Shown piece by piece: positions 10,759 to 23,100 of a DNA stretch of 42,908 nucleotides. Both the position numbers and the translations under genes were made by a program. Below the pieces are notes generated by a model that had not been told where the DNA came from, did not search any database, and saw nothing but the letters and a program-made list of their open reading frames with translations. The stretch comes from Liolophura sinensis (Eukaryota; Mollusca; Polyplacophora; Chitonida; Chitonidae), in contig NW_027018317.1 of the NCBI RefSeq assembly GCF_032854445.1, positions 1 to 42,908 of the forward strand. The letters run 5' to 3'. The first letter of the stretch is position 1, and each line of letters opens with the position of its first letter.

Positions 10759-11097
10759 CTATAAGTTATGTGCCCTTCCGAAGCCCAGAAGACCTGAAAT
10801 CTTTGGGCTAAGCCCATTTAACTCACCCAGCAATTGCCTTACTTCTAAGTGCAAGACAATCTCAATGTCTTTATCTACGTGTAGAAAAACCACACCATTT
10901 GTACGTGAAAAACACAAGGTACTTGATACAGTCTGCTGTAAAAAGTACAACTGAACACTGACCCACTTCAGTAAGGTGCCAAATGATTCGGAATTGAACC
11001 AGGCATCGGCAGCTGTTGAAAACTTGCAAATTTCCCTGGTTTCCATGGAGTAAGAGCCGTTGCTGGGCACGTGATTATGACATAAATGATCATTCAA
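10759..11097 (-). other. recurrent minus-strand ORF of the monomer (112 codons), probably not a gene
   Basis: Representative of an ORF that recurs in dozens of monomers, starting MNDHLCHNHV and ending RRAHNL or GRAHNL. No known domain, signal peptide or catalytic motif is recognisable. Its C-terminus depends on a common array polymorphism. Copies with GACCTG read on through ISGLLG to 112 codons, while copies with GACGTC stop at TGA after SPKI at 100 codons. Single-base indels frameshift it in others (for example 1-3.4 kb and 23-24.7 kb). Many residues change between copies with no sign of protein-level constraint by eye. A start codon in ATGAATGATCAT is just the palindromic satellite sequence. 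I regard it as a chance ORF kept by concerted evolution of the DNA. Confidence 0.6.
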
Positions 11098-11294
11098 TTG
11101 TCACTACAGCCAAAAGTATTGGTCGTAGAGCAACGCGGTTTGCACCATTCGATTTCTCGTCACAAAATACGTCGGATTAGCCTTTTACCAGCAGCACTAG
11201 AACAGTTTTTCCACTTTTGCATTTTTGCCTGGTCTTTTTGTTAATTGAAATCGGCTACACTGTACTCTGTACAATCGCGACTGGTCATTACTAT

Positions 11295-13400
11295 ATTCAA
11301 CTTTTGACTATAAGTTATGTGCCCTTCGGTAGCCCAGAAGACCTGAAATCTCTGGGCTAAGCCCATTTAACTCACCCAGCAATTGCCTTACTTCTAAGTG
11401 CAAGACAATCTCAATGTCTTTATCTACGTGTAGAAAAACCAGACCATTTGTACATGAAAAACACAAGGTATTTGATACAGTCTGCTGTAAAAAGTACAAC
11501 TAAACACTGACCCACTTCAGTAAGGTGCCAAAAGATGCGGAATTGAGCCAGGCATCGGTAGTTGTTGAAAAATTGCAAATTTCCCTGGTTTCCATGGAGT
11601 AAGAGCCGTTGCTGGGCACGTGATTATGACATAAATGATCATTCAATTGTCACTACAGCCAAAAGTATTGGTCGGAGAGCAACGCGGTTTGCACCATTCG
11701 ATTTCTCGTCACAAAATACGTCGGATTAGCCTCTTGCCAGCAGCACTGGAACAATTTTTCCAATTTTGCATTTTTGCCTGGTCTTTTTGTTAATTGAAAT
11801 CGGCTACACTGTACTATGTACCATCGCGACTGGTCATTACTATATTCAACTTTTGACTATTAGTTATGTGCCCTTCGGTAGCCCAGAAGACGTCAAATCT
11901 TTGGGCTAAGCCCATTTAACTCACCCAGCAATTGCTTTACTTCTAAGTCGAAGACAATCTCAATGTCTTTATCTACGTGTAGAAAAACCACACCATTTGT
12001 ACATGAAAAACACAAGGTACTTGATACAGTCTGCTGTAAAAAGTACAACTGAACACTGACCCACTTCAGTAAGGTGCCAAAAGATTCGGAATTGAGCCAG
12101 GCATCGGCAGCTGTTGACAAATTGCAAATTTCCCTGGTTTCCATGGAGTAAGAGCCGTTGCTACGCACGTGATTATGGCATAAATGATCATTCAATTGTC
12201 GCTACAGCCAAAAGTATTGGTCGGAGAGCAACGCGGTTTGCACCATTCGATTTCTCGTCACAAAATACGTTGGATTAGCCTGTTACCAGCAGCACTGGAA
12301 CAGTTTTTCCACTTTTGCATTTTTACCTGGTCTTTTTGTTAATTGAAATCGGCTACACTGTACTCTGTACAATCGCGACTGGTCATTACTATATTCAGCT
12401 TTTGACTATAAGTTATGTGCCCTTCGGTAGCCCAGAAGACCTGAAATCTTTGGGCCAAGCCCATTTAACTCACCCAGCAATTGTCTTACTTCTAAGTCCA
12501 AGACAATCTCAATGTCTTTATCTACGTGTAGAAAAACCACACCATTTGTACATAAAAAACACAAGGTACTTGATACAGTCTGCTGTAAAAAGTACAACTG
12601 AACACTGACCCACTTCAGTAAGGTGCCAAAAGATGCGGAATTGAGCCAGGCATCGGCTGCTGTTGCAAAATTGCAAATTTCCCTGGTTTCCATGGAGTAA
12701 GAGCCGTTGCTGGGCACGTGATTATGACATAAATGATCATTCAATTGTCACTACAGCCAAAAGTATTGGTCGGAGAGCAACGCGGTCTACACCATTCGAT
12801 TTCTCGTCACAAAATACGTCGGATTAGCCTCTGACCAGCAGCACTGGAACAGTTTTTCCACTTTTGCATTTTTACCTGGTCTTTTTGTTAATTGAAATCG
12901 GCTACACTGTACTATGTACAATTGCGACTGGTCATTACTATATTCAACTTTTGACTATAAGTTATGTGCCCTTCGGTAGCCCAGAAGACGTCAAATCTTT
13001 GGGCTAAGCCCATTTAACTCACCCAGCAATTGCCTTACTTCTAAGTGCAAGACAATCTCAATGTCTTTATCTACATGTAGAAAAACCAGACCATTTGTAC
13101 ATAAAAACACAAGGAACTTGATACAGTCTGCTGTAAAAAGTACAACTGACCACAGACCCACATGAATAAGGTGCCAAAAGATGCGGAATTGAGCCAGGTA
13201 TCGGCAGCTGTTGACCAATTGCAAATTTCCCTGGTTTCCATGGAGTAAGAGCCGTTGCTGGGCACGTGATTATGACATAAATGATCATTCAATTGTCACA
13301 ACAGCCAAAAGTATTGGTCGGAGAGCAACGCGGTTTGCACCATTCGATTTGTCGTCACAAAATACGTCGGATTAGACTCTTACCACTAGCACTGGAACAG
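11295..13400 (+). repeat. block related to 4,150-6,850 but lacking one monomer
   Basis: Monomers at 11,322, 11,871 and 12,420 match 4,187, 4,736 and 5,285 (offset 7,135), including the CTCTGGG variant, TAGTTGTTG, ACTATTAGTT and GGGCCAAG. The next monomer, 12,969, matches 6,383 at an offset of 6,586, sharing GCGGTCTACACC just before it and the CACAGACCCACATGAATAAG block. The CGAAGC-type monomer at 5,834 has no counterpart. This is the expected product of unequal crossover deleting one unit, or of its gain in the other copy. Confidence 0.75.
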
Positions 13401-16400
13401 TTTTTCCAATTTTGAATTTTTGCCTGGTCTTTTTGTTAATTGAAACCGGCTACACTGTACTCTGTACAATCGCGACTGGTCATTACTATATTCAACTTTT
13501 GACTATAAGTTATGTGCCCTTCGGTAGCCCAGAAGACCTGAAATCTTTGGGCCAAGCCCATTTAACTCACCCAGCAATTGTCTTACTTCTAAGTGCAAGA
13601 CAATCTCAATGTCTTTATCTACGTGTAGAAAAACCAGACCATTTGTACATAAAAAACACAAGGTACTTGATACAGTCTGCTGTAAAAAGTACAACTAAAC
13701 ACTGACCCACATTTATAAGGTGCCAAAAGATGCGGAATTGGGCCAGGCATCGGCAGCTGTTCAAAAATTGCAAATTTCCCTGGTTTCCATGGAGTAAGAG
13801 CCGTTGCTGGGCACGTGATTATGACATAAATGATTATTCAATTGTCACTACAGGCAAAAGTATTGGTCGGAGAGCAACGCGGTGTGCACCATTCGATTTC
13901 TCGTCACAAAATACGTCGGATTAGCCTCTTACCAGCAGCACTGGAACAGTTTTTCCAATTTTGCATTTTTGCCTGGTCTTTTTGTTAATTGAAATCGGCT
14001 ACACTGTACTATGTACCATTGCGACTGGTCATTACTATATTCAACTTTTGACTATAAGTTATGTGCCCTTTGGTAGCCCAGAAGACGTCAAATCTTTGGG
14101 CTAAGCCCATTTTACTCACCCAGCAATTGCCTTACTTCTAAGTGCAAGACAATCTGAATGTCTTCATCTACTTGTAGAAAAACCAGACCATTTGTACATG
14201 AAAAACACAAGGTACTTGATACAGTCTGCTGTAAAAAGTACAACTGAACACTGACCCACTTCAGTAAGGTGCCAAAAGATGCGGAATTGAGCCAGGCATC
14301 GGCTGCTGTTGCAAAATTGCAAATTTCCCTGGTTTCCATGGAGTAAGAGCCGTTGCTGTGCACGTGATTATGACATAAATGATCATTCAATTGTCGCTAC
14401 AGCCAAAAGTATTGGTCGGAGAGAAACGCGGATTGCACCATTCGATTTCTCGTCAGAAAATACGTCGGATTAGCCTGTTACCAGCAGCACTGGAACAGTT
14501 TTTCCACTTTTGCATTTTTGCCTGGTCTTTTTGTTAATTGAAATCGGCTACACTGTACTCTGTACAATCGCGACTGGTCATTACTATATTCAACTTTTGA
14601 CTATAAGTTATGTGCCCTTCGGTAGCCCAGAAGACCTGAAAACTTTGGGCTAAGCCCATTTAACTCACCCAGCAATTGCCTTACTTCTAAGTGCAATACA
14701 ATCTCAATGTCTTTATCTACGTGTAGAAAAACCACACCATTTGTACGTGAAAAACACAAGGTACTTGATAAAGTCTGCTGTAAAAAGTACAACTGAACGC
14801 TGACCCACTTCAGTAAGGTGCCAAAAGATGCGGAATTGAGCCAGGCATCGGCAGCTGTTGAAAAATTGCAAATTTCCCTGGTTTCCATGGAGTAAGAGCC
14901 GTTGCTGTGCACGTGATTATGGCAAAAATGATCATTCAATTGTCACTACAGCCAAAAGTATTGGTCGGAGAGCAACGCGGTTTGCACCATTCGATTTCTC
15001 GTCACAAAATACGTCGATTTAGCCTCTTACCAGCAGCACTAGAACAGTTTTTCCACTTTTGCATTTTTGCCTGGTCTTTTTGTTAATTGAAATCGGCTAC
15101 ACTGTACTCTGTACAATCGCGACTGGTCATTACTATATTCAGCTTTTGACTATAAGTTATGTGCCCTTCGGTAGCCCAGAAGACGTCAAATCTTTGGGCA
15201 AAGCCCATTTAACTCACCCAGCAATTGTCTTACTTCTAAGTCCAAGACAATCTCAATGTCTTTATCTACGTGTAGAAAAACCACACCATTTGTACATAAA
15301 AAAAAAGGTACTTGATACAGTCTGCTGTAAAAAGTACAACTGAACACTGACCCACTTCAGTAAGGTGCCAAAAGATGCGGAATTGAGCCAGGCATCGGCT
15401 GCTGTTGCAAAATTGCAAATTTCCCTGGTTTCCATGGAGTAAGAGCCGTTGCTGGGCACGTGATTATGACATAAATTATCATTCAATTGTCACTACAGCC
15501 AAAAGTATTGGTCAGAGAGCAACGCGGTTTGCACCATTCGATTTCTCGTGACAAAATACGTCGGATTAGCCTCCTACCAGCAGCACTGGAACAGTTTTTC
15601 CACTTTTCCATTTTTGCCTGGTCCTTTTGTTAATTGAAATCGGCTATACTGTACTCTGTACAATCGCGACTGGTCATTACTATATTCAACTTTTGACTAT
15701 AAGTTATGTGCCCTTCGGTAGCCCAGAAGACGTCAAATCTTTGGGCTAAGCCCATTTAACTCACCCAGCAATTGCCTTACTTCTAAGTGCAAGACAATCT
15801 CAATGTCTTTATCTACATGTAGAAAAACCAGACCATTTGTACATAAAAACACAAGGAACTTGATACAGTCTGCTGTAAAATGTACAACTGACCACAGACT
15901 CACATGAATAAGGTGCCAAAAGATGCGGAATTGAGCCAGGTATCGGCAGCTGTTGAAAAATTGCAAATTTCCCTGGTTTCCATGGAGTAAGAGCCGTTGC
16001 TGTGCACGTGATTATGATATAAATGATCATTCAATTGTCACAACAGCCAAAAGTATTGGTCGGAGAGCAACGCGGTTTGCACCATTCGATTTCTCGTCAC
16101 AAAATACGTCGAATTAGCCTCTTACCAGCAGCACGGGAACAGTTTTTCCACTTTTGCATTTTTGCCTGGTCTTTTTGTTAATTGAAATCGGCTACACTGT
16201 ACTATGTACAATCGCGACTGGTCATTACTATATTCTACTTTTGACTATAAGTTATGTGCCCTTCGGTAGCCCAGAAGACGTCAAATCTTTGGGCTAAGCC
16301 CATTTAACTCACCCAGCAATTGTCTTACTTCTAAGTGCAAGACAATCTCAATGTCTTTATCTACGTGTAGAAAAACCACACCATTTGTACATGAAAAACA

Positions 16401-16800
16401 CAAGGTACTTGATACAGTCTGCTGTAAAAAGTACAACTGAACACTGACCCACTTCAGTAAGGTGCCAAAAGATGCGGAATTGAGCCAGGCATCGGTAGTT
16501 GTTGAAAAATTGCAAATTTCCCTGGTTTCCATGGAGTAAGAGCCGTTGCTGTGCACGTGATTATGATATAAATGATCATTCAATTGCCACAACAGCCAAA
16601 AGTATTGGTCGGAGAGCAACGCGGTTTGCACCATTCGATTTCTCGTCACAAAATACGTCGGATTAGCCTCTTACCAGCAGCACTAGAACAGTTTTTCCAC
16701 TTTTGCATTTTTGCCTGGTCTTTTTGTTAATTGAAATCGGCTACACTGTCCTCTGTACAATCGCGACTGGTCATTACTATATTCAACTTTTGACTATAAG
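13400..16800 (+). repeat. mixed-order satellite segment
   Basis: Six monomers of different variant classes without a simple short higher-order period. The units at 14,615 and 15,164 are Q and R types found again at 17,357 and 17,906 (offset about 2,742 bp). The stretch 15,430-15,980 has a distant partner at about 30,270-30,820, sharing TCGTGACAAAAT, CCTCCTACC, TTTTCCATTT and TAAAATGTAC. The R copy at 15,164 has lost four bases in AAAAAAAAGG near 15,300. Confidence 0.7.
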
Positions 16801-16807
16801 TTATGTG

Positions 16808-18456
16808 CCCTTCCGAAGCCCAGAAGACCTGAAATCTTTGGGCTAAGCCCATTTAACTCACCCAGCAATTGCCTTACTTCTAAGTGCAAGACAATCTCAA
16901 TGTCTTTATCTACGTGTAGAAAAACCACACCATTTGTACGTGAAAAACACAAGGTACTTGATACAGTCTGCTGTAAAAAGTACAACTGAACACTGACCCA
17001 CTTCAGTAAGGTGCCAAAAGATTCGGAATTGAGCCAGGCATCGACAGCTGTTGAAAAATTGCAAATTTCCCTGGTTTCCATGGAGTAAGAGCCGTTGCTA
17101 CGCACGTGATTATGGCATAAATGATCATTCAATTGTCACTACAGCCAAAAGTATTGGTCGGAGAGCAACACGGATTGCACCATTCGATTTCTCGTCACAA
17201 AATACGTCGGATTAGCCTGTTACCAGCAGCACTGGAACAGTTTTTCCACTTTTGCATTTTTGCCTGGTCTTTTTGTTAATTGAAATCGGCTACACTGTAC
17301 TCTGTACAATCGCGACTGGTCATTACTATATTCAACTTTTGACTATAAGTTATGTGCCCTTCGGTAGCCCAGAAGACCTGAAAACTTTGGGCTAAGCCCA
17401 TTTAACTCACCCAGCAATTGCCTTACTTCTAAGTGCAAGACAATCTCAATGTCTTTATCTACGTGTAGAAAAACCACACCATTTGTACGTGAAAAACACA
17501 AGGTACTTGATAAAGTCTGCTGTAAAAAGTACAACTGAACGCTGACCCACTTCAGTAAGGTGCCAAAAGATGCGGAATTGAGCCAGGCATCGGCAGCTGT
17601 TGAAAAATTGCAAATTTCCCTGGTTTCCATGGAGTAAGAGCCGTTGCTGTGCACGTGATTATGGCAAAAATGATCATTCAATTGTCACTACAGCCAAAAG
17701 TATTGGTCGGAGAGCAACGCGGATTGCACCATTCGATTTCTCGTCACAAAATACGTCGGATTAGCCTCTTACCAGCAGCACTGGAACAGTTTTTCCACTT
17801 TTGCATTTTTACCTGGTCTTTTTGTTAATTGAAATCGGCTACACTGTACTCTGTACAATCGCGACTGGTCATTACTATATTCAGCTTTTGACTATAAGTT
17901 ATGTGCCCTTCGGTAGCCCAGAAGACGTCAAATCTTTGGGCAAAGCCCATTTAACTCACCCAGCAATTGTCTTACTTCTAAGTCCAAGACAATCTCAATG
18001 TCTTTATCTACGTGTAGAAAAACCACACCATTTGTACATAAAAAAAACACAAGGTACTTGATACAGTCTGCTGTAAAAAGTACAACTGAACACTGACCCA
18101 CTTCAGTAAGGTGCCAAAAGATGCGGAATTGAGCCAGGCATCGGCTGCTGTTGCAAAATTGCAAATTTCCCTGGTTTCCATGGAGTAAGAGCCGTTGCTG
18201 GGCACGTGATTATGACATAAATGATCATTCAATTGTCACTACAGCCAAAAGTATTGGTCGGAGAGCAACGCGGTTTGCACCATTCGATTTGTCGTCACAA
18301 AATACGTCGAATTAGCCTCTTACCAGCAGCACTAGAACAGTTTTTCCACTTTTGCATTTTTGCCTGGTCTTTTTGTTAATTGAAACCGGCTACACTGTAC
18401 TCTGTACAATCGCGACTGGTCATTACTATATTCAACTTTTGACTATAAGATATGTG
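16808..18456 (+). repeat. trimer higher-order unit P-Q-R, copy 1
   Basis: Three distinguishable monomers in order. P has CGAAGC, CGTGAAAAAC, ATTCGG and ATCGACAG. Q has GAAAACTTTGGG, AACGCTGACC and TTATGGCAAAAATG. R has CAGCTTTTGAC upstream, GGGCAAAG, a long A run near 18,040 and GGCTGCTGTTGC. The period is 1,649 bp and the next copy follows directly. Confidence 0.85.
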
Positions 18457-20105
18457 CCCTTCCGAAGCCCAGAAGACCTGAAATCTTTGGGCTAAGCCCA
18501 TTTAACTCACCCAGCAATTGCCTTACTTCTAAGTGCAAGACAATCTCAATGTCTTTATCTACGTGTAGAAAAACCACACCATTTGTACGTGAAAAACACA
18601 AGGTACTTGATACAGTCTGCTGTAAAAAGTACAACTGAACACTGACCCACTTCAGTAAGGTGCCAAAAGATTCGGAATTGAGCCAGGCATCGACAGCTGT
18701 TGAAAAATTGCAAATTTCCCTGGTTTCCATGGAGTAAGAGCCGTTGCTACGCACGTGATTATGGCATAAATGATCATTCAATTGTCACTACAGCCAAAAG
18801 TATTGGTCGGAAAGCAACACGGATTGCACCATTCGATTTCTCGTCACAAAATACGTCGGATTAGCCTGTTACCAGCAGCACTGGAACAGTTTTTCCACTT
18901 TTGCATTTTTGCCTGGTCTTTTTGTTAATTGAAATCGGCTACACTGTACTCTGTACAATCGCGACTGGTCATTACTATAATCAACTTTTGACTATAAGTT
19001 ATGTGCCCTTCGGTAGCCCAGAAGACCTGAAAACTTTGGGCTAAGCCCATTTAACTCACCCAGCAATTGCCTTACTTCTAAGTGCAAGACAATCTCAATG
19101 TCTTTATCTACGTGTAGAAAAACCACACCATTTGTACGTGAAAAACACAAGGTACTTGATACAGTCTGCTGTAAAAAGTACAACTGAACGCTGACCCACT
19201 TCAGTAAGGTGCCAAAAGATGCGGAATTGAGCCAGGCATCGGCAGCTGTTGAAAAATTGCAAATTTCCCTGGTTTCCATGGAGTAAGAGCCGTTGCTGTG
19301 CACGTGATTATGGCAAAAATGATCATTCAATTGTCACTACAGCCAAAAGTATTGGTCGGAGAGCAACGCGGATTGCACCATTCGATTTCTCGTCACAAAA
19401 TACGTCGGATTAGCCTCTTACCAGCAGCACTGGAACAGTTTTTCCACTTTTGCATTTTTACCTGGTCTTTTTGTTAATTGAAATCGGCTACACTGTACTC
19501 TGTACAATCGCGACTGGTCATTACTATATTCAGCTTTTGACTATAAGTTATGTGCCCTTCGGTAGCCCAGATAACGTCAAATCTTTGGGCAAAGCCCATT
19601 TAACTCACCCAGCAATTGTCTTACTTCTAAGTCGAAGACAATCTCAATGTCTTTATCTACGTGTAGAAAAACCACACCATTTGTACATAAAAAAAACACA
19701 AGGTACTTGATACAGTCTGCTGTAAAAAGTACAACTGAACACTGACCCACTTCAGTAAGGTGCCAAAAGATGCGGAATTGAGCCAGGCATCGGCTGCTGT
19801 TGCAAAATTGCAAATTTCCCTGGTTTCCATGGAGTAAGAGCCGTTGCTGGGCACGTGATTATGACATAAATGATCATTCAATTGTCACTACAGCCAAAAG
19901 TATTGGTCGGAGAGCAACGCGGTTTGCACCATTCGATTTGTCGTCACAAAATACGTCGAATTAGCCTCTTACCAGCAGCACTAGAACAGTTTTTCCACTT
20001 TTGCATTTTTGCCTGGTCTTTTTGTTAATTGAAATCGGCTACACTGTACTCTGTACAATCGCGACTGGTCATTACTATATTCAACTTTTGACTATAAGTT
20101 ATGTG
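18457..20105 (+). repeat. trimer higher-order unit P-Q-R', copy 2
   Basis: Tandem repeat of 16,808-18,456. The third monomer is the R' variant, with AGATAACGTC in place of AGAAGACGTC and AAGTCGAAG in place of AAGTCCAAG. The Q copy here has ACTATAATC and CTTGATACAG where copy 1 has ACTATATTC and CTTGATAAAG. Confidence 0.85.
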
Positions 20106-23100
20106 CCCTTCGGTAGCCCAGAAGACCTGAAATCTCTGGGCTAAGCCCATTTAACTCACCCAGCAATTGCCTTACTTCTAAGTGCAAGACAATCTCAATG
20201 TCTTTATCTACGTGTAGAAAAACCACACCATTTGTACATGAAAAACACAAGGTACTTGATACAGTCTGCTGTAAAAAGTACAACTGAACACTGACCCACT
20301 TCAGTAAGGTGCCAAAAGATGCGGAATTGAGCCAGGCATCGGTAGTTGTTGAAAAATTGCAAATTTCCCTGGTTTCCAATGAGTAAGGGCCGTTGCTGGG
20401 CACGTGATTATGACATAAATATTCATTCAATTGTCACTACAGGCAAAAGTATTGGTCGGAGAGCAACGCGGTTTGCACCATTCGATTTCTCGTCACAAAA
20501 TACGTCGGATTAGCCTCTGACCAGCAGCAACTGGAACAGTTTTTCCACTTTTGCATTTTTACCTGGTCTTTTTGTTAATTGAAATCGGCTACACTGTACT
20601 CTGTACAATCGCGACTGGTCATTACAATATTCTACTTTTGACTATAAGTTATGTGCCCTTCGGTAGCCCAGAAGACGTCAAATCTTTGGGCTAAGCCCAT
20701 TTAACTCACCCAGCAATTGTCTTACTTCTAAGTGCAAGACAATCTCAATGTCTTTATCTACGTGTAGAAAAACCAGACCATTTGTACATAAAAAACACAA
20801 GGTACTTGATACAGTCTGCTGTAAAAAGTACAACTGACCACAGACCCACATGAATAAGGTGCCAAAAGATGCGGAATTGAGCCAGGTATCGGCAGCTGTT
20901 TAAAAATTGCAAATTTCCCTGGTTTCCAAGGAGTAAGAGCCGTTGCTGGGCACGTGATTATGACATAAATGATCATTCAATTGTCACTACAGCCAAAAGT
21001 ATTGGTCGGAGAGCAACACGGATTGCACCATTCGATTTCTCGTCACAAAATACGTCGGATTAGCCTGTTACCAGCAGCACTGGAACAGTTTTTCCACTTT
21101 TGCATTTTTGCCTGGTCTTTTTGTTAATTGAAATCGGCTACACTGTACTCTGTACAATCGCGACTGGTCATTACTATATTCAACTTTTGACTATAAGTTA
21201 TGTGCCCTTCGGTAGCCCAGAAGACCTGAAAACTTTGGGCTAAGCCCATTTAACTCACCCAGCAATTGCCTTACTTCTAAGTGCAAGACAATCTCAATGT
21301 CTTTATCTACGTGTAGAAAAACCACACCATTTGTACGTGAAAAACACAAGGTACTTGATAAAGTCTGCTGTAAAAAGTACAACTGAACGCTGACCCACTT
21401 CAGTAAGGTGCCAAAAGATGCGGAATTGAGCCAGGCATCGGCAGCTGTTGAAAAATTGCAAATTTCCCTGGTTTCCATGGAGTAAGAGCCGTTGCTGTGC
21501 ACGTGATTATGGCAAAAATGATCATTCAATTGTCACTACAGCCAAAAGTATTGGTCGGAGAGCAACGCTTATTGCACCATTCGATTTCTCGTCACAAAAT
21601 ACGTCGGATTAGCCTCTTACCAGCAGCACTGGAACAGTTTTTCCACTTTTGCATTTTTACCTGGTCTTTTTGTTAATTGAAATCGGCTACACTGTACTCT
21701 GTACAATCGCGACTGGTCATTACTATATTCAGCTTTTGACTATAAGTTATGTGCCCTTCGGTAGCCCAGAAGACGTCAAATCTTTGGGCAAAGCCCATTT
21801 AACTCACCCAGCAATTGTCTTACTTCTAAGTCCAAGACAATCTCAATGTCTTTATCTACGTGTAGAAAAACCACACCATTTGTACATAAAAAAGACACAA
21901 GGTACTTGATACAGTCTGCTGTAAAAAGTACAACTGAACACTGACCCACTTCAGTAAGGTGCCAAAAGATGCGGAATTGAGCCAGGCATCGGCTGCTGTT
22001 GCAAAATTGCAAATTTCCCTGGTTTCCATGGAGTAAGAGCCGTTGCTGGGCACGTGATTATGACATAAATGATCATTCAATTGTCACAACAGCCAAAAGT
22101 ATTGGTCGGAGAGCAACGCGGTTTGCACCATTCGATTTGTCGTCACAAAATACGTCGAATTAGCCTCTTACCAGCAGCACTAGAACAGTTTTTCCACTTT
22201 TGCATTTTTGCCTGGTCTTTTTGTTAATTGAAACCGGCTACACTGTACTCTGTACAATCGCGACTGGTCATTACTATATTCAACTTTTGACTATAAGTTA
22301 TGTGCCCTTCCGAAGCCCAGAAGACCTGAAATCTTTGGGCTAAGCCCATTTAACTCACCCAGCAATTGCCTTACTTCTAAGTGCAAGACAATCTCAATGT
22401 CTTTATCTACGTGTAGAAAAACCACACCATTTGTACGTGAAAAACACAAGGTACTTGATACAGTCTGCTGTAAAAAGTACAACTGAACACTGACCCACTT
22501 CAGTAAGGTGCCAAAAGATTCGGAATTGAGCCAGGCATCGACAGCTGTTGAAAAATTGCAAATTTCCCTGGTTTCCATGGAGTAAGAGCCGTTGCTACGC
22601 ACGTGATTATGGCATAAATGATCATTCAATTGTCACTACAGCCAAAAGTATTGGTCGGAGAGCAACACGGATTGCACCATTCGATTTCTCGTCACAAAAT
22701 ACGTCGGATTAGCCTGTTACCAGCAGCACTGGAACAGTTTTTCCACTTTTGCATTTTTGCCTGGTCTTTTTGTTAATTGAAATCGGCTACACTGTACTCT
22801 GTACAATCGCGACTGGTCATTACTATAATCAACTTTTGACTATAAGTTATGTGCCCTTCGGTAGCCCAGAAGACCTGAAAACTTTGGGCTAAGCCCATTT
22901 AACTCACCCAGCAATTGCCTTACTTCTAAGTGCAAGACAATCTCAATGTCTTTATCTACGTGTAGAAAAACCACACCATTTGTACGTGAAAAACACAAGG
23001 TACTTGATACAGTCTGCTGTAAAAAGTACAACTGAACGCTGACCACTTCAGTAAGGTGCCAAAAGATGCGGATTGAGCCAGGCATCGGCAGCTGTTGAAA

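Larger units (their letters stand above)
10225..10772 (+). repeat. reference monomer (representative satellite unit)
   Basis: This unit, cut at the CCCTTC landmark, is close to the apparent consensus and is used here to place internal landmarks. In order it contains a short hairpin (10,256-10,268), an A-tract arm (10,337-10,436), a CpG-rich core (10,440-10,626) with NcoI-type CCATGG and the CACGTG palindrome (10,520-10,525), a T-tract arm (10,658-10,690), a second hairpin (10,712-10,724) and the strongly kept block ACTGGTCATTACTATATTCA near its end. I found no smaller internal repeat: thirds taken 183 bp apart do not resemble each other. The phase of the cut is arbitrary, because no array edge is present to define a natural start. 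Confidence 0.9.

Noticed and set aside
10225-10772. CENP-B box in the monomer
   Set aside because: The TTCG occurrences (CTTCGGTAG, ATTCGATTTC) lack the CGGG half at the required spacing on either strand.
10225-10772. 549 bp as three repeats of a 183-bp ancestral unit
   Set aside because: The sequences 183 bp apart show no visible similarity. The length agrees with three nucleosomes only as arithmetic.
12315-12608. Plus-strand ORFs of about 86-97 codons with a hydrophobic N-terminal stretch, recurring in many monomers
   Set aside because: They start at a chance ATG on the T-tract arm, whose T runs give the hydrophobic residues. They end differently according to satellite variants, overlap the minus-strand frame and show no recognisable domain.
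14066-15710. Retrotransposon or insertion junction suggested by the A-run variation near 15,300
   Set aside because: The change is a small deletion within the A-run region of an R-type monomer. Both sides continue in satellite register with no target-site duplication.
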